From Nocardia sp. MH4 (lineage in GTDB: Bacteria > Actinomycetota > Actinomycetes > Mycobacteriales > Mycobacteriaceae), in NCBI RefSeq assembly GCF_019266065.1, contig NZ_LPNR01000118.1, forward strand, positions 3,085-67,084: a DNA stretch of 64,000 nt, written 5' to 3'. The position numbers and the translations under genes were made by a program. Position 1 is the stretch's first letter. Each line of letters begins with the position of its first letter. The notes under the pieces were generated by a model. That model was not told where the DNA came from, did not search any database, and worked only from the letters and a program-made list of their open reading frames with translations. Below are positions 38,273 through 50,200 of this stretch, piece by piece.

Positions 38273-41200
38273 CCCGCGAACTGTCCACCGCGCCGGCGCC
38301 GGATCCGGCAGCGGTCGAGGAGTTTCCGCTCTCGCCCGCCCAGTTGGGCATGTGGTACGCCCAGCAGCTCGACCCGGCGGTGCCGCTGTACGAGGCGCAG
38401 TACATCGACATGCGCGGCCCCCTCGACGTCGACCTCCTGATCGCGGTATCGCAGCAGGTGAGCCGGGAGTTCGAGTCCGGGCTGTTGCGGCTGGTCGACA
38501 CCGACGAGGGCCCGCGTCAGATCGTCGACCGGCGGATCGATCTGACGATGGCCGTCCTGGACTTCAGCGACGCCACCGATCCCGAGGCCGAGGCGATCCG
38601 GTGGATGCGCGCCGATGTCGCGGCGCCGATCGATCTGCTCGGCGACCGGCTGGTCATGTCGGCCCTGCTCCGCGTCGCACCGCAGCGGGTGCTGTGGTAT
38701 TCGCGCGCCCACCACATCGTCATCGACGGTTTCGCGTCGGCGTCGGCGCTGTACCGGGTCGCCGAGCTCTACAACGCGGCCCTGGCCGGGCAGCCGCCGA
38801 AGCCCAGCGTCGCGGCGGGCCTGCGCGCGGTGCACGAGGCGCAGCTGCGCTATCTCGACAGCACCCGCTGCGCCGCCGACGCCGCGTACTGGGAGCAGCG
38901 GATCGCCGAGATGCCGCGTCGGTGCAGTCTGGTCGACGCCCCCGCGCCCGCCCACGCCCTCGGCCGCCAGCACCGCGCCGAACTCTCGCCCGCGGCGAAG
39001 GCGCGCCTGGACGCGGCGGCCGCCCGCTACGGCGTCGGCACGGCCGGGCTGGTGATGACCGCGCTCGCCGTCTACTACGCGCAGGCCACCGGCACCGAGG
39101 ACGTCGTACTGAGCCTGCCGGTGTCCGGCCGCACCACCGCCATGCTGCGCCGTTCCGGCGGCATGCTCGCCAATGTGGTGCCGCTGCGGGTGCCGGTCCG
39201 CGCGCACAGCACCGTCGCCGAGCTGGTCGAGGTCATCCGGGTCGAGGTCTCGGGCGCACTGCGGCATCAGCAGTTCCGGCACGAGGAGATCCGCCAACAT
39301 GACGGGGGCGCCGAGGGCGGACGCGGGTTCGTCGGCCCGGTCGTGAACATCATGCTGTTCCCGACCGAGGTCGACTTCACCGACGTCGAGACGAGCCTGC
39401 ACGTGCTGACCTCGGGCCCGATCGAGGACCTGTTCGTCAACTTCTACCAGCACGGCGCGAACAGCCCCGTCCACGTGGACTTCACCGCCAACCCCGATCT
39501 CTACGACGCCGAAACCCTGGCCCGCCACCACGATCGGTTCCTCGCGCTGTTCGCCGCGATCATCGACGCCGATCCGGCCACCGAGGTGCGCGCGCTCGAC
39601 TACTTCCTGCCCGACGAGCGGCCGCTGCGCGCCGGGTTGCGCGGTGCCCCCGCCCCCGCGCCCCGGCTGCTCGGGGATGTGCTCGACGAGGGGATGATCA
39701 CGGCGGGTCCGGCGGCGACGGCGGTGGTCGCCGGCGATTGCGTTCTCGATTACGGTGCGCTGGATCGGCTTTCGGCCCGGTTGGCCCATCGACTGGTCGC
39801 GGCCGGTGCGGGTCCGGAGGCGGCCGTCCTGGTCGCGCTGCCGCGCTCGGTGGAGTCGGTGGTGGCGTTCTGGGGCGTGGCGCGTTCGGGTGCGGCGTAT
39901 GTGCCGGTCGGCGTGCAGAATCCGGCGCCGCGCCTGGCGGTCATGGCGGCGGAATGCGGTGCACGGCTGGGTGTTACGACGTCGGACCGGCGCGCGGACC
40001 TGCCCGACACGGTGACCTGGATCGCCGTCGACGAGCTCGGCGAGGACTACCCGTGCACCGAGCCGTTGCCCCGGGCCCGCATCGACAACCCCGCCTACAT
40101 CGTGTTCACTTCGGGCTCCACCGGTACGCCCAAGGGCGTCGTGGTCACCCATGCGGGCATCGCCGGACTGGCCGATGCCGTCCGCGACGCCTACGGCGCG
40201 GACCGTGACTCCCGTGTATTGCACTGTCTCAACCCGAGTTTCGACGCGTCCCTGCTCGAGCTGCTGGTCGCCTTCACCGTGGGGGCGACCCTGGTGATCA
40301 CCGACGCGGCCGCGGGCGCCGAACTGGCTGCCGCGATCCACGAGGCGGCGATCACGCACCTGTGCTCCACGCCCGCCGTGCTGTCGTCGCTGCCGCCCGA
40401 CGCGCTCGACGGCGTGCGCGCGGTGTCCACCGGCGGGGAGACATGCCCACCCGAGGTGGTGGCGCGTTTCGGCACCGGCCGCGCGCTGATCAATTCCTAC
40501 GGACCGTCGGAAACCACGGTGGCGGCGACCTTCACCGCGCCGCTGGCGCCCGATCGGCCCACGGGTATCGGGTCACCCGTGCCGGGTGTCACGCTGCATG
40601 TCCTCGATCACCTGCTGCGCCCGGTGCCCGCCGGGACGCCCGGCGAGCTGTTCATCGCGGGCCCGGGGCTGGCGCGGGGCTACGCCGGTCGTGCGGGCGT
40701 GACCGCCCAGCGGATGGTGGCCGATCCGTTCGGCGCGCCGGGTGCCCGCATGTACCGCTCCGGTGACCTGGTCCGGTGGCGTGCCGTCGACGGCACCTTC
40801 GTCCTGGACTATCTGGGCCGCACCGATTTCCAGGTGAAGCTGCGCGGGATGCGGGTGGAACCGGGGGAGATCGACGCCGTGCTGGCGACCTGCCCCGGAG
40901 TCGACTTCGCGGTGACGGTGGTGCGGGCCGGTGCCTCGGGGCGGGACATGCTCGCGTCGTATGTGGTTCCGGTGCACGGGACGACGGAGCTCGACGGCGC
41001 GGCGCTGCGCGAGTTCTGCCTGCACCGGCTGCCCGGACACCTGGTGCCGAGTTCGGTCACGGTGCTCACCTCGCTGCCGCTGACCGGCAACGGCAAGGTC
41101 GACCGGCGCGCGCTGCCCGAACCCGCGGTGGCGCCTTCGGCACCGGCCGCGGCGGGACCGGAGCGGGCGCTGTGCGCGCTGTTCGCCGAGGTGCTCGGGG

Positions 41201-44200
41201 TCCCCGAGGTGGGGGCGCGGGCGTCGTTCTTCGCGCTCGGTGGGGACTCGATCCTGTCGATCCAGCTGGTGTCGCGGGGCCGCGCCGCCGATCTGGTCTT
41301 CTCGGCGCGCGATGTGTTCGAGCATCCGACCCCGGCCGAGCTGGCCGCCGTCGTGGCGGTGCCGGGGGAGCGCACGGTGCTGCGTGAATTGCCCGGTGGC
41401 GGTGTGGGTTCGGTGCGGCGGACGCCGATCGTGGACTGGCTGCTGACCCGGCCGGGCTGGCAGCGGTTCGCCCAGACCATGGTGCTGGCGCTGCCCGCGG
41501 ACATCGATCGTGCCCGGCTGGTGCGCACGCTGCAAGCCGTCGTCGACCGGCACGACATGCTGCGTGTTCGCGTCGTCGACGGCGATCGGCTCGAGGTCGC
41601 CTCGCCCCGCACGATCGACGTGTCCACCCTCGTCGACCACCGCCCGCGCGCCCGGATCGCCCGCGCGGACATCGCGGCGGCCACGGCGGCGGCAGTGGAT
41701 CGGCTCGACCCCACCGGGGGCGGTGTGCTCGCCGCCGGGTGGCTCGATCCGGGCGGTCCCGGTGGGCGGTTGGTCCTGGCCGTACACCACCTGGCCGTCG
41801 ACGCGGTGTCCTGGCGCATCCTGATCGCCGATCTGGTCGCCGCGTGGACCGCGGTCGAGGTGGGCGCTCCGGTGCAGCTGCCGCCGGTCGGCACCTCCGT
41901 GCGAACCTGGGCGCAGGCACTCGACTGCCTGGCCGACGCCGCGGAATGGACCGACCAGCTGGACTACTGGCGCGCCGTCCTCGACACTCCCGAACCGCGC
42001 CTGGGCGAGCGCGCCCTCGACCCGGCCCGCGACGTCGGCGCGCGACTCGACCGCATCGAGATCGTGATCCCGACCGCGACCGTCGCCCCGCTGGTCGAGC
42101 ACCTGCCGACGGCGCTGCGCTGCGGTCTGGAGGAAGCCCTGCTGGCCGCCCTGGTCGCGGCCGTGCGCGAGCACCGTGGCGAGCCAGGTCCGGCGCTGCT
42201 CATGCTGGAACGGCACGGCCGCGACGAGACCGTCGTGCCCGGGGCGGATCTGTCGCGCACGGTCGGCTGGTTCACCAGTCAGTTCCCGATCGCGCTCGAC
42301 CTCGGCGCCGATACCGAACCGCTGGCCTGGGTGGCCGCCGTGAAGGAGCAGTCGCGTGCGGTGCCGCGTGGCGGGTTCGGGTTCGGCCTGCTGCGGCATC
42401 TGTGGCCCGCCGGTGCCGACAGTCTGCGAGCGGCGGGGAGTCCGCAGATCGGGTTCAACTATCTGGGCCAGATCTCCGGTGCCGACACCGAAATACCTTG
42501 GCTCCCGGTCGATGTGGCCGATCAGCTCGGCGGGGCCGGTGACGGCGAACTGCCCGCGTCCACGGTGCTCTCGATCGACGCGGCGACCCTGAACAGCACG
42601 GAAGATCTTGTGGTGCGGGCGGTCTGGCGGTTCCCCGCCGAGGTCATCGCCCGCGAGACGGTGGAGCGGATCGCCCGCCATTGGGTGTCGGCGCTGGCTG
42701 CGATCGCCCGAGCCGTGGTCGCGCCGGGCGCGGGCGGACTGACACCGTCGGATCTGCCGCTGGTGCGGGTCACCGGCGGTGAGCTCGACCGGTGGCGGCG
42801 CCGCTACGACGGCATCGCGGACGTCTGGCCGTTGTCGCCGTTGCAGCAGGGCCTGCTGTTCCACACCCGGCTGGCCGCCGGACACACCGACAAGTACGTC
42901 GTGCAATCGGAGTTCGCGCTGGCGGGCCCGGTGGACCTGGAGCGGCTCCGGTGCGCGGCCACGGCCCTCGTGCATCGGCACGCCGCGCTGCGCACCGCGT
43001 TCGTCACCACGGCGAACGGGGTGGTGCAGGTGGTGCTCGACGAGGTCGACGTGCCGTGGCGGGTACTCGACGCCGACCCGGCCGACCGCGCGGCGCTCGC
43101 TGCGGCCGAACTCGCCCGTCCCTTCGATCCCGAACAGCCACCGCTGCTGCGGTTCCTGTGCCTGCGCTGCGGACCCGACGACATGCGCCTGATCGTCACC
43201 AACCACCACCTCGTCCTCGACGGCTGGTCGATGCCGCTGCTGCTGGGTGATCTGCTCGCTCTCTACGACGGCACCGCGCCCCTGGACGAACCGGTGCCTT
43301 ACCAGCGCTATCTGGAGTGGCTGGACCGTCAGGACCGGGTCGCCGCGCGGGCCGCGTGGTCGGACGCGCTCGCCGGACTCGCAGGCCCGACCCTCGTCAC
43401 CGCGGCGCGCGCCCCACGGACGCACGGCACCGAACCGGCCGACCTGCGCCGGGAGGTGCCGCTGTCGGCGGACGCCGCCGCGCTCGCCCGGCACCGCGCG
43501 GCGGGTATCACCCCGAACACGGTGGTGCAGACGGCCTGGGCGGTGCTGCTGGCGGAACTGACCGGGCACACCGACGTGGTGTTCGGGGCCACCGTGTCCG
43601 GTCGCCCACCCGAGCTGCCCGGTGCCGATCGGATCGTCGGCATGCTGGTGAACACGATTCCGGTGCGGGTCGGCCTGCGCCCGGACGAGCCGGTCGGCGC
43701 GCTGCTGGCGCGCGTCCAGCGCGAGCAGGGCGCACTCCTCGACCGGCACATCGTGGGACTCGCCGAGATCCAGTCCGCGGCCGGGCTCGGCCCGCTGTTC
43801 GACACCGGCATGGTCTTCGAGTCCTACCCGATGGACGCCGAGGCCCTGCGCGCGGCCTCGGCGCAGGCGCGTTTGCGCGTCACCGACTTCCACGGCCGCG
43901 ACGGCACCCACTACCCGCTGTGCCTGGCCGCCCACGACCGGGCCGGCCTGCGCCTCTCCCTCACCTGCTCGGACCGGTACTTCGACGACGCCGAGGCCAC
44001 CGCGCTCGCGGATCGCCTGTCCCGCATCCTCACCTGCCTCGCCGACCCGGCCACCCCGGTCGCCGCCGTGCGCGGCCTCGCGGGCGCCGAGGTCCTGCGC
44101 ACCCGGCCACAGCCGATCCAGCTGCTGCCGGAACTGCTGGCCGCCGGAGTGTCCGCAGGGCAGACCGCCGTCATCGGATCGTCTGTCGCGCAGGCGATTC

Positions 44201-47200
44201 AAGCGGGCGGACCTGGGCCCGTGAAAGTCGGCGCGTCCGACGAGCTCGAGCCGGACGATATTTCCGGGCGCGAATCCGCCGGCGGTGCGACTGCCGAGCC
44301 GGAGCCGGAGCCGGAGCAGGTGCTGGAGCGGGGGCTGGGGCCGGTGCAAGTGCCGGTGCCGGTGCCAGGGTTGGAGCCGGAGCAGGTGCCGGTGCAGGGA
44401 CCGGAGTCAGGGCCGGTGCCGGGGCTAGAACTCGGCGCGAGGGCGGCGGTGGTCGAGCTCGGGTACGCCGCGCTCGACGAGCAGTCGAATCGCTTGGCGC
44501 GCACCCTGATCGCCGACGGTGCCGGGCCCGAGGGCGCGGTGCTGGTCGCAATGCCTCGGTCACCGGAGTGGTTGGTGGCCGTTTGGGCGGTCGCCAAGTC
44601 GGGTGCGGCGTTCGTGCCCGTCGACGTCGACCACCCGGTCGACCGGATCGCCGCCGTCGCCCACGGCAGCGGCGCCCGGCTCGGCATCACCGTCGCCGCG
44701 CACCGGAAGACATTGCCGGACACAGTGTCCTGGCTGGTGCTCGACGACGACCCGGTCGCCACCCGTGTGGCCGCACGCCCGGCCGACCCGGTGACCGACG
44801 CCGACCGGACCCGCCCGCTGCATGCCGGGCACCCCGCCTACCTGATCTACACCTCCGGCTCGACGGGCACACCCAAGGGCGTCGCGGTCACCCACGCGGG
44901 ACTCAGCGGGCTCGTCGCCGGCGTCGCCGCGCGGCTGCGTCCCGGCCCACGCGACCGCTTCCTGCTGTGTATGAATCCCGCCTTCGACGCCTCGATCCTG
45001 GTGTGGCTGAGCTGCTGTCACGCCGGCGCCACACTCGTCGTCGCCACGTCGACGGCCACGGCGGGCGACGAGCTCGCCCGCGTGATCACCGATCATCGGG
45101 TGACCCACCTGATCGCACCGCCCGCCGTCCTCACCACGCTGCCCACCGCGGCCGTCGCCGGGGTCCGCGCGATCGTGACCGGCGGCGAGCCCTGCCCGCC
45201 CGAACTCGTCGCGCGCCTGGGCACGGGCCGGACGATGCTGAACTCCTACGGCCCCGCCGAGTCGACGGTGGCGGTGACCCTGAGCGCGCCGCTGACCCCG
45301 GACGACGCGGGCGACCTCGGCACCCCGCTCCCCGGGTGCGGCCTCGCGGTGCTCGACAGCTGGCTGCGGCCGGTGCCGCGAGGCGCGGTCGGCGAGCTGT
45401 ACCTGATCGGTCCGGGCCTGGCCCGCGGCTATACCGGCGCCGCCGCGCGCACCGCGGAGCGCTTCGTCGCCAACCCGTTCGGTACCCCCGGCGAGCGGAT
45501 GTATCGCACCGGCGACTTGGTGCGCCGGACCTCGTCCACCGGGCTGAACTATGTGGGCCGCAACGACTCCCAGGTGCAGTTGCACGGCATCCGGGTAGAG
45601 CCGGGCGAAGTGGACGCCGCGCTGCTGGCCGCGCCCGGCGTCGCGCTCGCCGTGACGGTCCCGCGTCCCGGGCCGACCGGTGACCAGACGCTGGCCTCGT
45701 ATGTCGCGCCGGTCGCCGGGGCCGAGCCGAGCCCGACGGCGCTGCGCGAGTTCCTGGTACGGCGGCTGCCCCGGCACCTGGTGCCCGCAACGGTCACGCT
45801 CCTGGACGCGCTGCCGGTCACCGGCAACGGCAAGGTCGACCTGCGCGCGCTCCCGGAACCCCAGCACACCAGCGCGCCGTACGTCGCCCCGGTCGGCGCC
45901 GAGCGGCTGGTCGCGCAGGCCTACGCCGCCGTCCTCGACCACCCGGAGGTCGGCGCCGACGACGACTTCTTCGCCCTCGGCGGCGACTCGCTGTCCGCGA
46001 CGCGCGTCGCCGCCCGCCTCGGCGCGGAGCTGGGCGTACAGGTCCCGCTGCGGCTGCTGTTCGAGGCGCCGACCGTGCACGGGCTCGCGGCCCGGCTGGG
46101 CGGTGCGGCCGCGCTGCCCGCCGGGGTACTCGGCGGGCCGAGCACGGGGCCACGCCCCGACCGGATCCCGCTCGCGCCCGCGCAGCGGCGGATGTGGTTC
46201 GTCAACCAGTACGACCCGGCCTCCGGCGCCTACAACATCCCGGTGGTGCTGCGGCTGACCGGACGGCTCGACCTCGCCGCGCTGCGGGCGGCCCTGCTCG
46301 ACGTGGTCGAGCGGCACGAGGCGCTGCGCACCGTGTACCCCGGCCACGATGGCATCGGCTACCAGGTGGTCGTGGCGCCGGACGACCTCGCCGACCGGAT
46401 CGAGGTCACCGACATCGACCCCACCCGCCTGGCGGCCGCCGTCCTCGCCTGTGTCACCGAGGGTTTCGATGTCGCCGCCGCGGTTCCCTTGCGGCTGCGG
46501 CTGTTCCGCGTCGGTCCCCAGGAACACGTGCTGGCCGTGGTGGTGCACCACATCAGCGCCGACGGCTCCTCGATGGGGCCGCTCGCGCGCGACGTGATGA
46601 CCGCCTACGCCGCCCGCGCCGCCGGGTCGTCTCCCGCGTGGCGGGCGCCGGCGGTGCAGTTCGCGGACTACACCCTGTGGCAGCGTGATCGGCTCGGCAG
46701 CCCCGACGATCCCGAGGCGCTGTCGGCGCGGCAGCTGGCCTATTGGACCGACACCTTGGCGGGACTCCCGGACCGGCTGGAACTGCCCGCCGATCGTCCC
46801 CGCCCACCGGTCGCGTCCCTGCGCGCGGGCACCGTCGCCCGCACCGTGGATCCGGAGCTGCGAGCCGGGCTGGAACGTCTCGCCGCCGCCCGCCGGTGCT
46901 CGCTGTTCATGGTCCTGCACAGCGCCCTGGCGGTGCTGTTCGCCCGCCTCGGGGGCACCACCGACATCGCGTTGGGCACGCCCGTCGCGGGTCGCGGGGT
47001 GGCCGAACTCGACGAAGTGGTAGGCATGTTCGTCAATACGGTGGTGCTGCGCACCGAGGTGCCCGCCGCGCTGCCGTTCACCGACCTGCTCGACCGGGTC
47101 CGCCGTACCGACCTCGATGCCTTCGCCCACGCCGACGTCCCCTTCGAGAACCTCGTCGACCTGCTCGAACCCACCCGCTCGGCGGCCCGCCATCCGCTGA

Positions 47201-50200
47201 TCCAGGCCATGTTGATCTTCCAGAACCTGGGCCGCGCCGAGTTCGCGCTACCCGGTCTGGGCGTCGAGGCACTCGAACTGGACCAGCAGAGCCTGCGCTT
47301 CGATCTCAGCGTCACCGTCGGTGACGACGGCGCCGAGGGATTGGCGGTCCGCCTGGGCTACGCGACCGACCTGTTCGACCCGAGCACCGCCGCCCGCTTC
47401 GCCGACCGCTGGCTGCGCATCCTGCGCGCCGTCGTCGCGAATCCCGCCGTGCCGGTGGGCGATATCGGCCTGCTCGATGCCCGCGAGCGCACGATCCTGC
47501 CCGGTGCCGCACTGCCTGCCGTCGTCGCCCCCGCCGTCCTGCCCGATCTGCTCGCCGCCGCCGTCACCACGAACCCGGACGGTGTCGCCGTCATCGACGG
47601 GCCGACCCACCTCACCTACCGTGACCTGGACGAGCGCTCGAACCGCTTGGCCCGCACCCTGATCCGCTGCGGCGCGGGTCCCGAGACCCCCGTGGTCATC
47701 GCCGTCCGCCGCAGCGCCGCCTCGGTCACCGCCGTCTGGGCCGTCGCCAAGACCGGCGCGCCCTTCGTCCCGGTCGACCCCGCCTATCCCGCCGACCGCA
47801 TCGCCCAGATCGTCACCGACTCCGGCGCCCACCTCGGCATCACCACCCGCGACGCCACCGCCGTCGATCCGTGGCTCGACGCTCGGACGGCAGCGGGCAG
47901 GGCTCCCGGATCGGTGGTGCCGGGCGCGGACGCGATCCCCGCGTTGCGGTGGCTGTTCCTGGACGACCAGGTCGCGGGGGACCTCACCGTGTCGGCCGCG
48001 CCGATCGACCCCGCCGAACGCCTGGCACCCCCGCGACCGGCGCACGCCGCCTACCTCATCTTCACCTCCGGATCGACCGGCAGGCCGAAGGGCGTCGTGG
48101 TCACCCACGCCGGGCTGGCGAATCTGGTCGCCGCGCAGCGGGAACGGATGAGTATCACCAGCGACTCGCGCGTACTGCACGTGGCCTCGCCGGGTTTCGA
48201 CGCCGCCGTGCTGGAACTGCTGCTGGCCACGGGCGCGGGCGCCGCCCTGGTGGTCGCGGGGCCGACCGCGTACGGCGGGGCCGAGCTCGGCGAGCTGCTC
48301 GCCGGGGAACGGGTCACCCATATCGCGCTCACCCCCTCGGCGCTGAGCTCGGTGGACACCGTCGACTACGAGCACCTGCGGGCCATCGTCACCGGCGGCG
48401 AACCGTGCCCGCCGGAGCTGGTGCAGCGGTGGGCGGCGCCGGGGCGGGTGCATTTCAACGACTACGGGCCGACCGAGGCCACCATCTGGGCAACCGGCGC
48501 GGGCCCGCTGCTGCCCGGCGGCGAGATCACCATCGGCACACCGATTCCGGGCCTGGCCGCGCTGGTGCTCGACGAGCGGCTGCACCCGGTGCCCGATGGC
48601 GTCACCGGCGAGCTGTATCTGGCCGGGCCCGCGCTCGCCCGCGGCTACCAGGGCCGCGCCGATCTCACCGCCGCTCGTTTCGTCGCCGACCCGTTCGGCG
48701 GCCCGGGCGAACGGATGTATCGCACCGGTGATCTCGTGCGCCGCCGCGCCGGCGCGCTGGACTACCGCGGCCGTGGCGACCTCCAGGTGAAACTGCGCGG
48801 CCTGCGCATCGAACTGGGTGAGATCGAATCGGCGCTCATCGCGGACCCGGCGGTGCGGCAGGCCGCCGTCGCCGTGTACACCGACCCCGCCGTCGGCGAA
48901 CTGCTCGTGGCCTACCCGGTGCCCGAACAGCCGGGAACGCTCGACGTCGACGCGGTGAAAGCGGCGCTGGCGCTGCATCTTCCGTCGTACATGGTGCCCT
49001 CGGCCTTCGTCGTCCTCGACGCGCTGCCGCGCACCGCCAACGGCAAGCTCGACCGGCGCGCGTTGCCCGCTCCCGACCTCAGATCCGGCCGGTTCCGGGC
49101 TCCGGTCACCGCGGCCGAGCGGGCGGTGGCCGACACCTTCGCCGACCTGCTCGGCGTGCCGAAGGTCGGCCTGGACGACGACTTCTTCGCCCTCGGCGGC
49201 AACTCGCTGATCGCGACCAGGATCGCGGCCCGGCTCGGCGCGGCCCTCGATACCCGCGTTCCGGTGCGCACCGTCTTCGACGCGCCGACCGTCGCCGAGC
49301 TGGCCGCCGCTATCCGCGCCGACGCGCGCCCGCCGGGCCCGCGTCCGGGCCCACGGCCGCGCTCCGACCGGATTCCGCTCTCGGCCGCGCAGCGGCGGAT
49401 GTGGTTCCTCAACCGCTACGACCCGGATTCGCCCGCCCAGAACGTGCCGATCGCCGTCGAGGTGGACGGCGAGATCGACCCGGTGGTGTTGCGCGCCGCG
49501 GTCGCCGACGTCGCGGCCCGGCATGAATCGCTGCGCACCGTATACCCCGTCGCCGCCGACGGTGACCCGTACCAGGATGTGCGCGCCGACGCCCGGGTGC
49601 CGGTGCGGGTGTCGGCGATCGAGCCGGACGGTATCCGGGCGGCGGTGGCGGGTGAGATCGCCCGGGGCTTCGACCTCACCACCGAAGTGCCGGTGCGGGT
49701 TGGCCTGTTCCGGATCGCCGCGCAGCGGTCGGTCCTGGCGGTCACCATGCACCACATCGCTTCCGACGGCTGGTCGCTGGCACCGCTGACCCGCGACGTC
49801 GCGATCGCCTACGCGGCGCGCCGCGCGGGCACCGCCCCGGCGTGGGCGCCGCTGCCGCTGCAGTACCCCGACTACGCGCTGTGGCAGCACGAAGTGCTCG
49901 GCGACGCGGACGATCCCGGCAGCGTGGCGTATCAGCAGCTGGCGTACTGGCGCGACCGCCTCGCGGGACTGCCCGAGGTCTCGGCGCTGCCCAGCGACCA
50001 TCCGCGCCCGGCGATCCTCACCCACCGGGCGGGACTGGTCGAATTCGAGATCGACGCGACCGTCCAGATCCGGCTGCGCGAACTGGCCCGCTGGCACGGC
50101 GTCAGCGTGTTCATGGTGGCGCACGCGGCGCTGGCGGTCCTGCTGGCGCGGCTGTCCGGGACCGAGGAGGTGGCGATCGGTTCGGTCATCGCGGGCCGTG

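Noticed and set aside
40573..44349. 1258-codon open frame on the minus strand opposite the NRPS
   Set aside because: Antisense shadow of the high-GC NRPS frame; rich in Arg, Gly and His, with no domain.
44168..44450. Frameshift or assembly break in adenylation domain 2
   Set aside because: The frame stays open and continuous, and the motifs on both sides are intact; better explained as an in-frame repeat.
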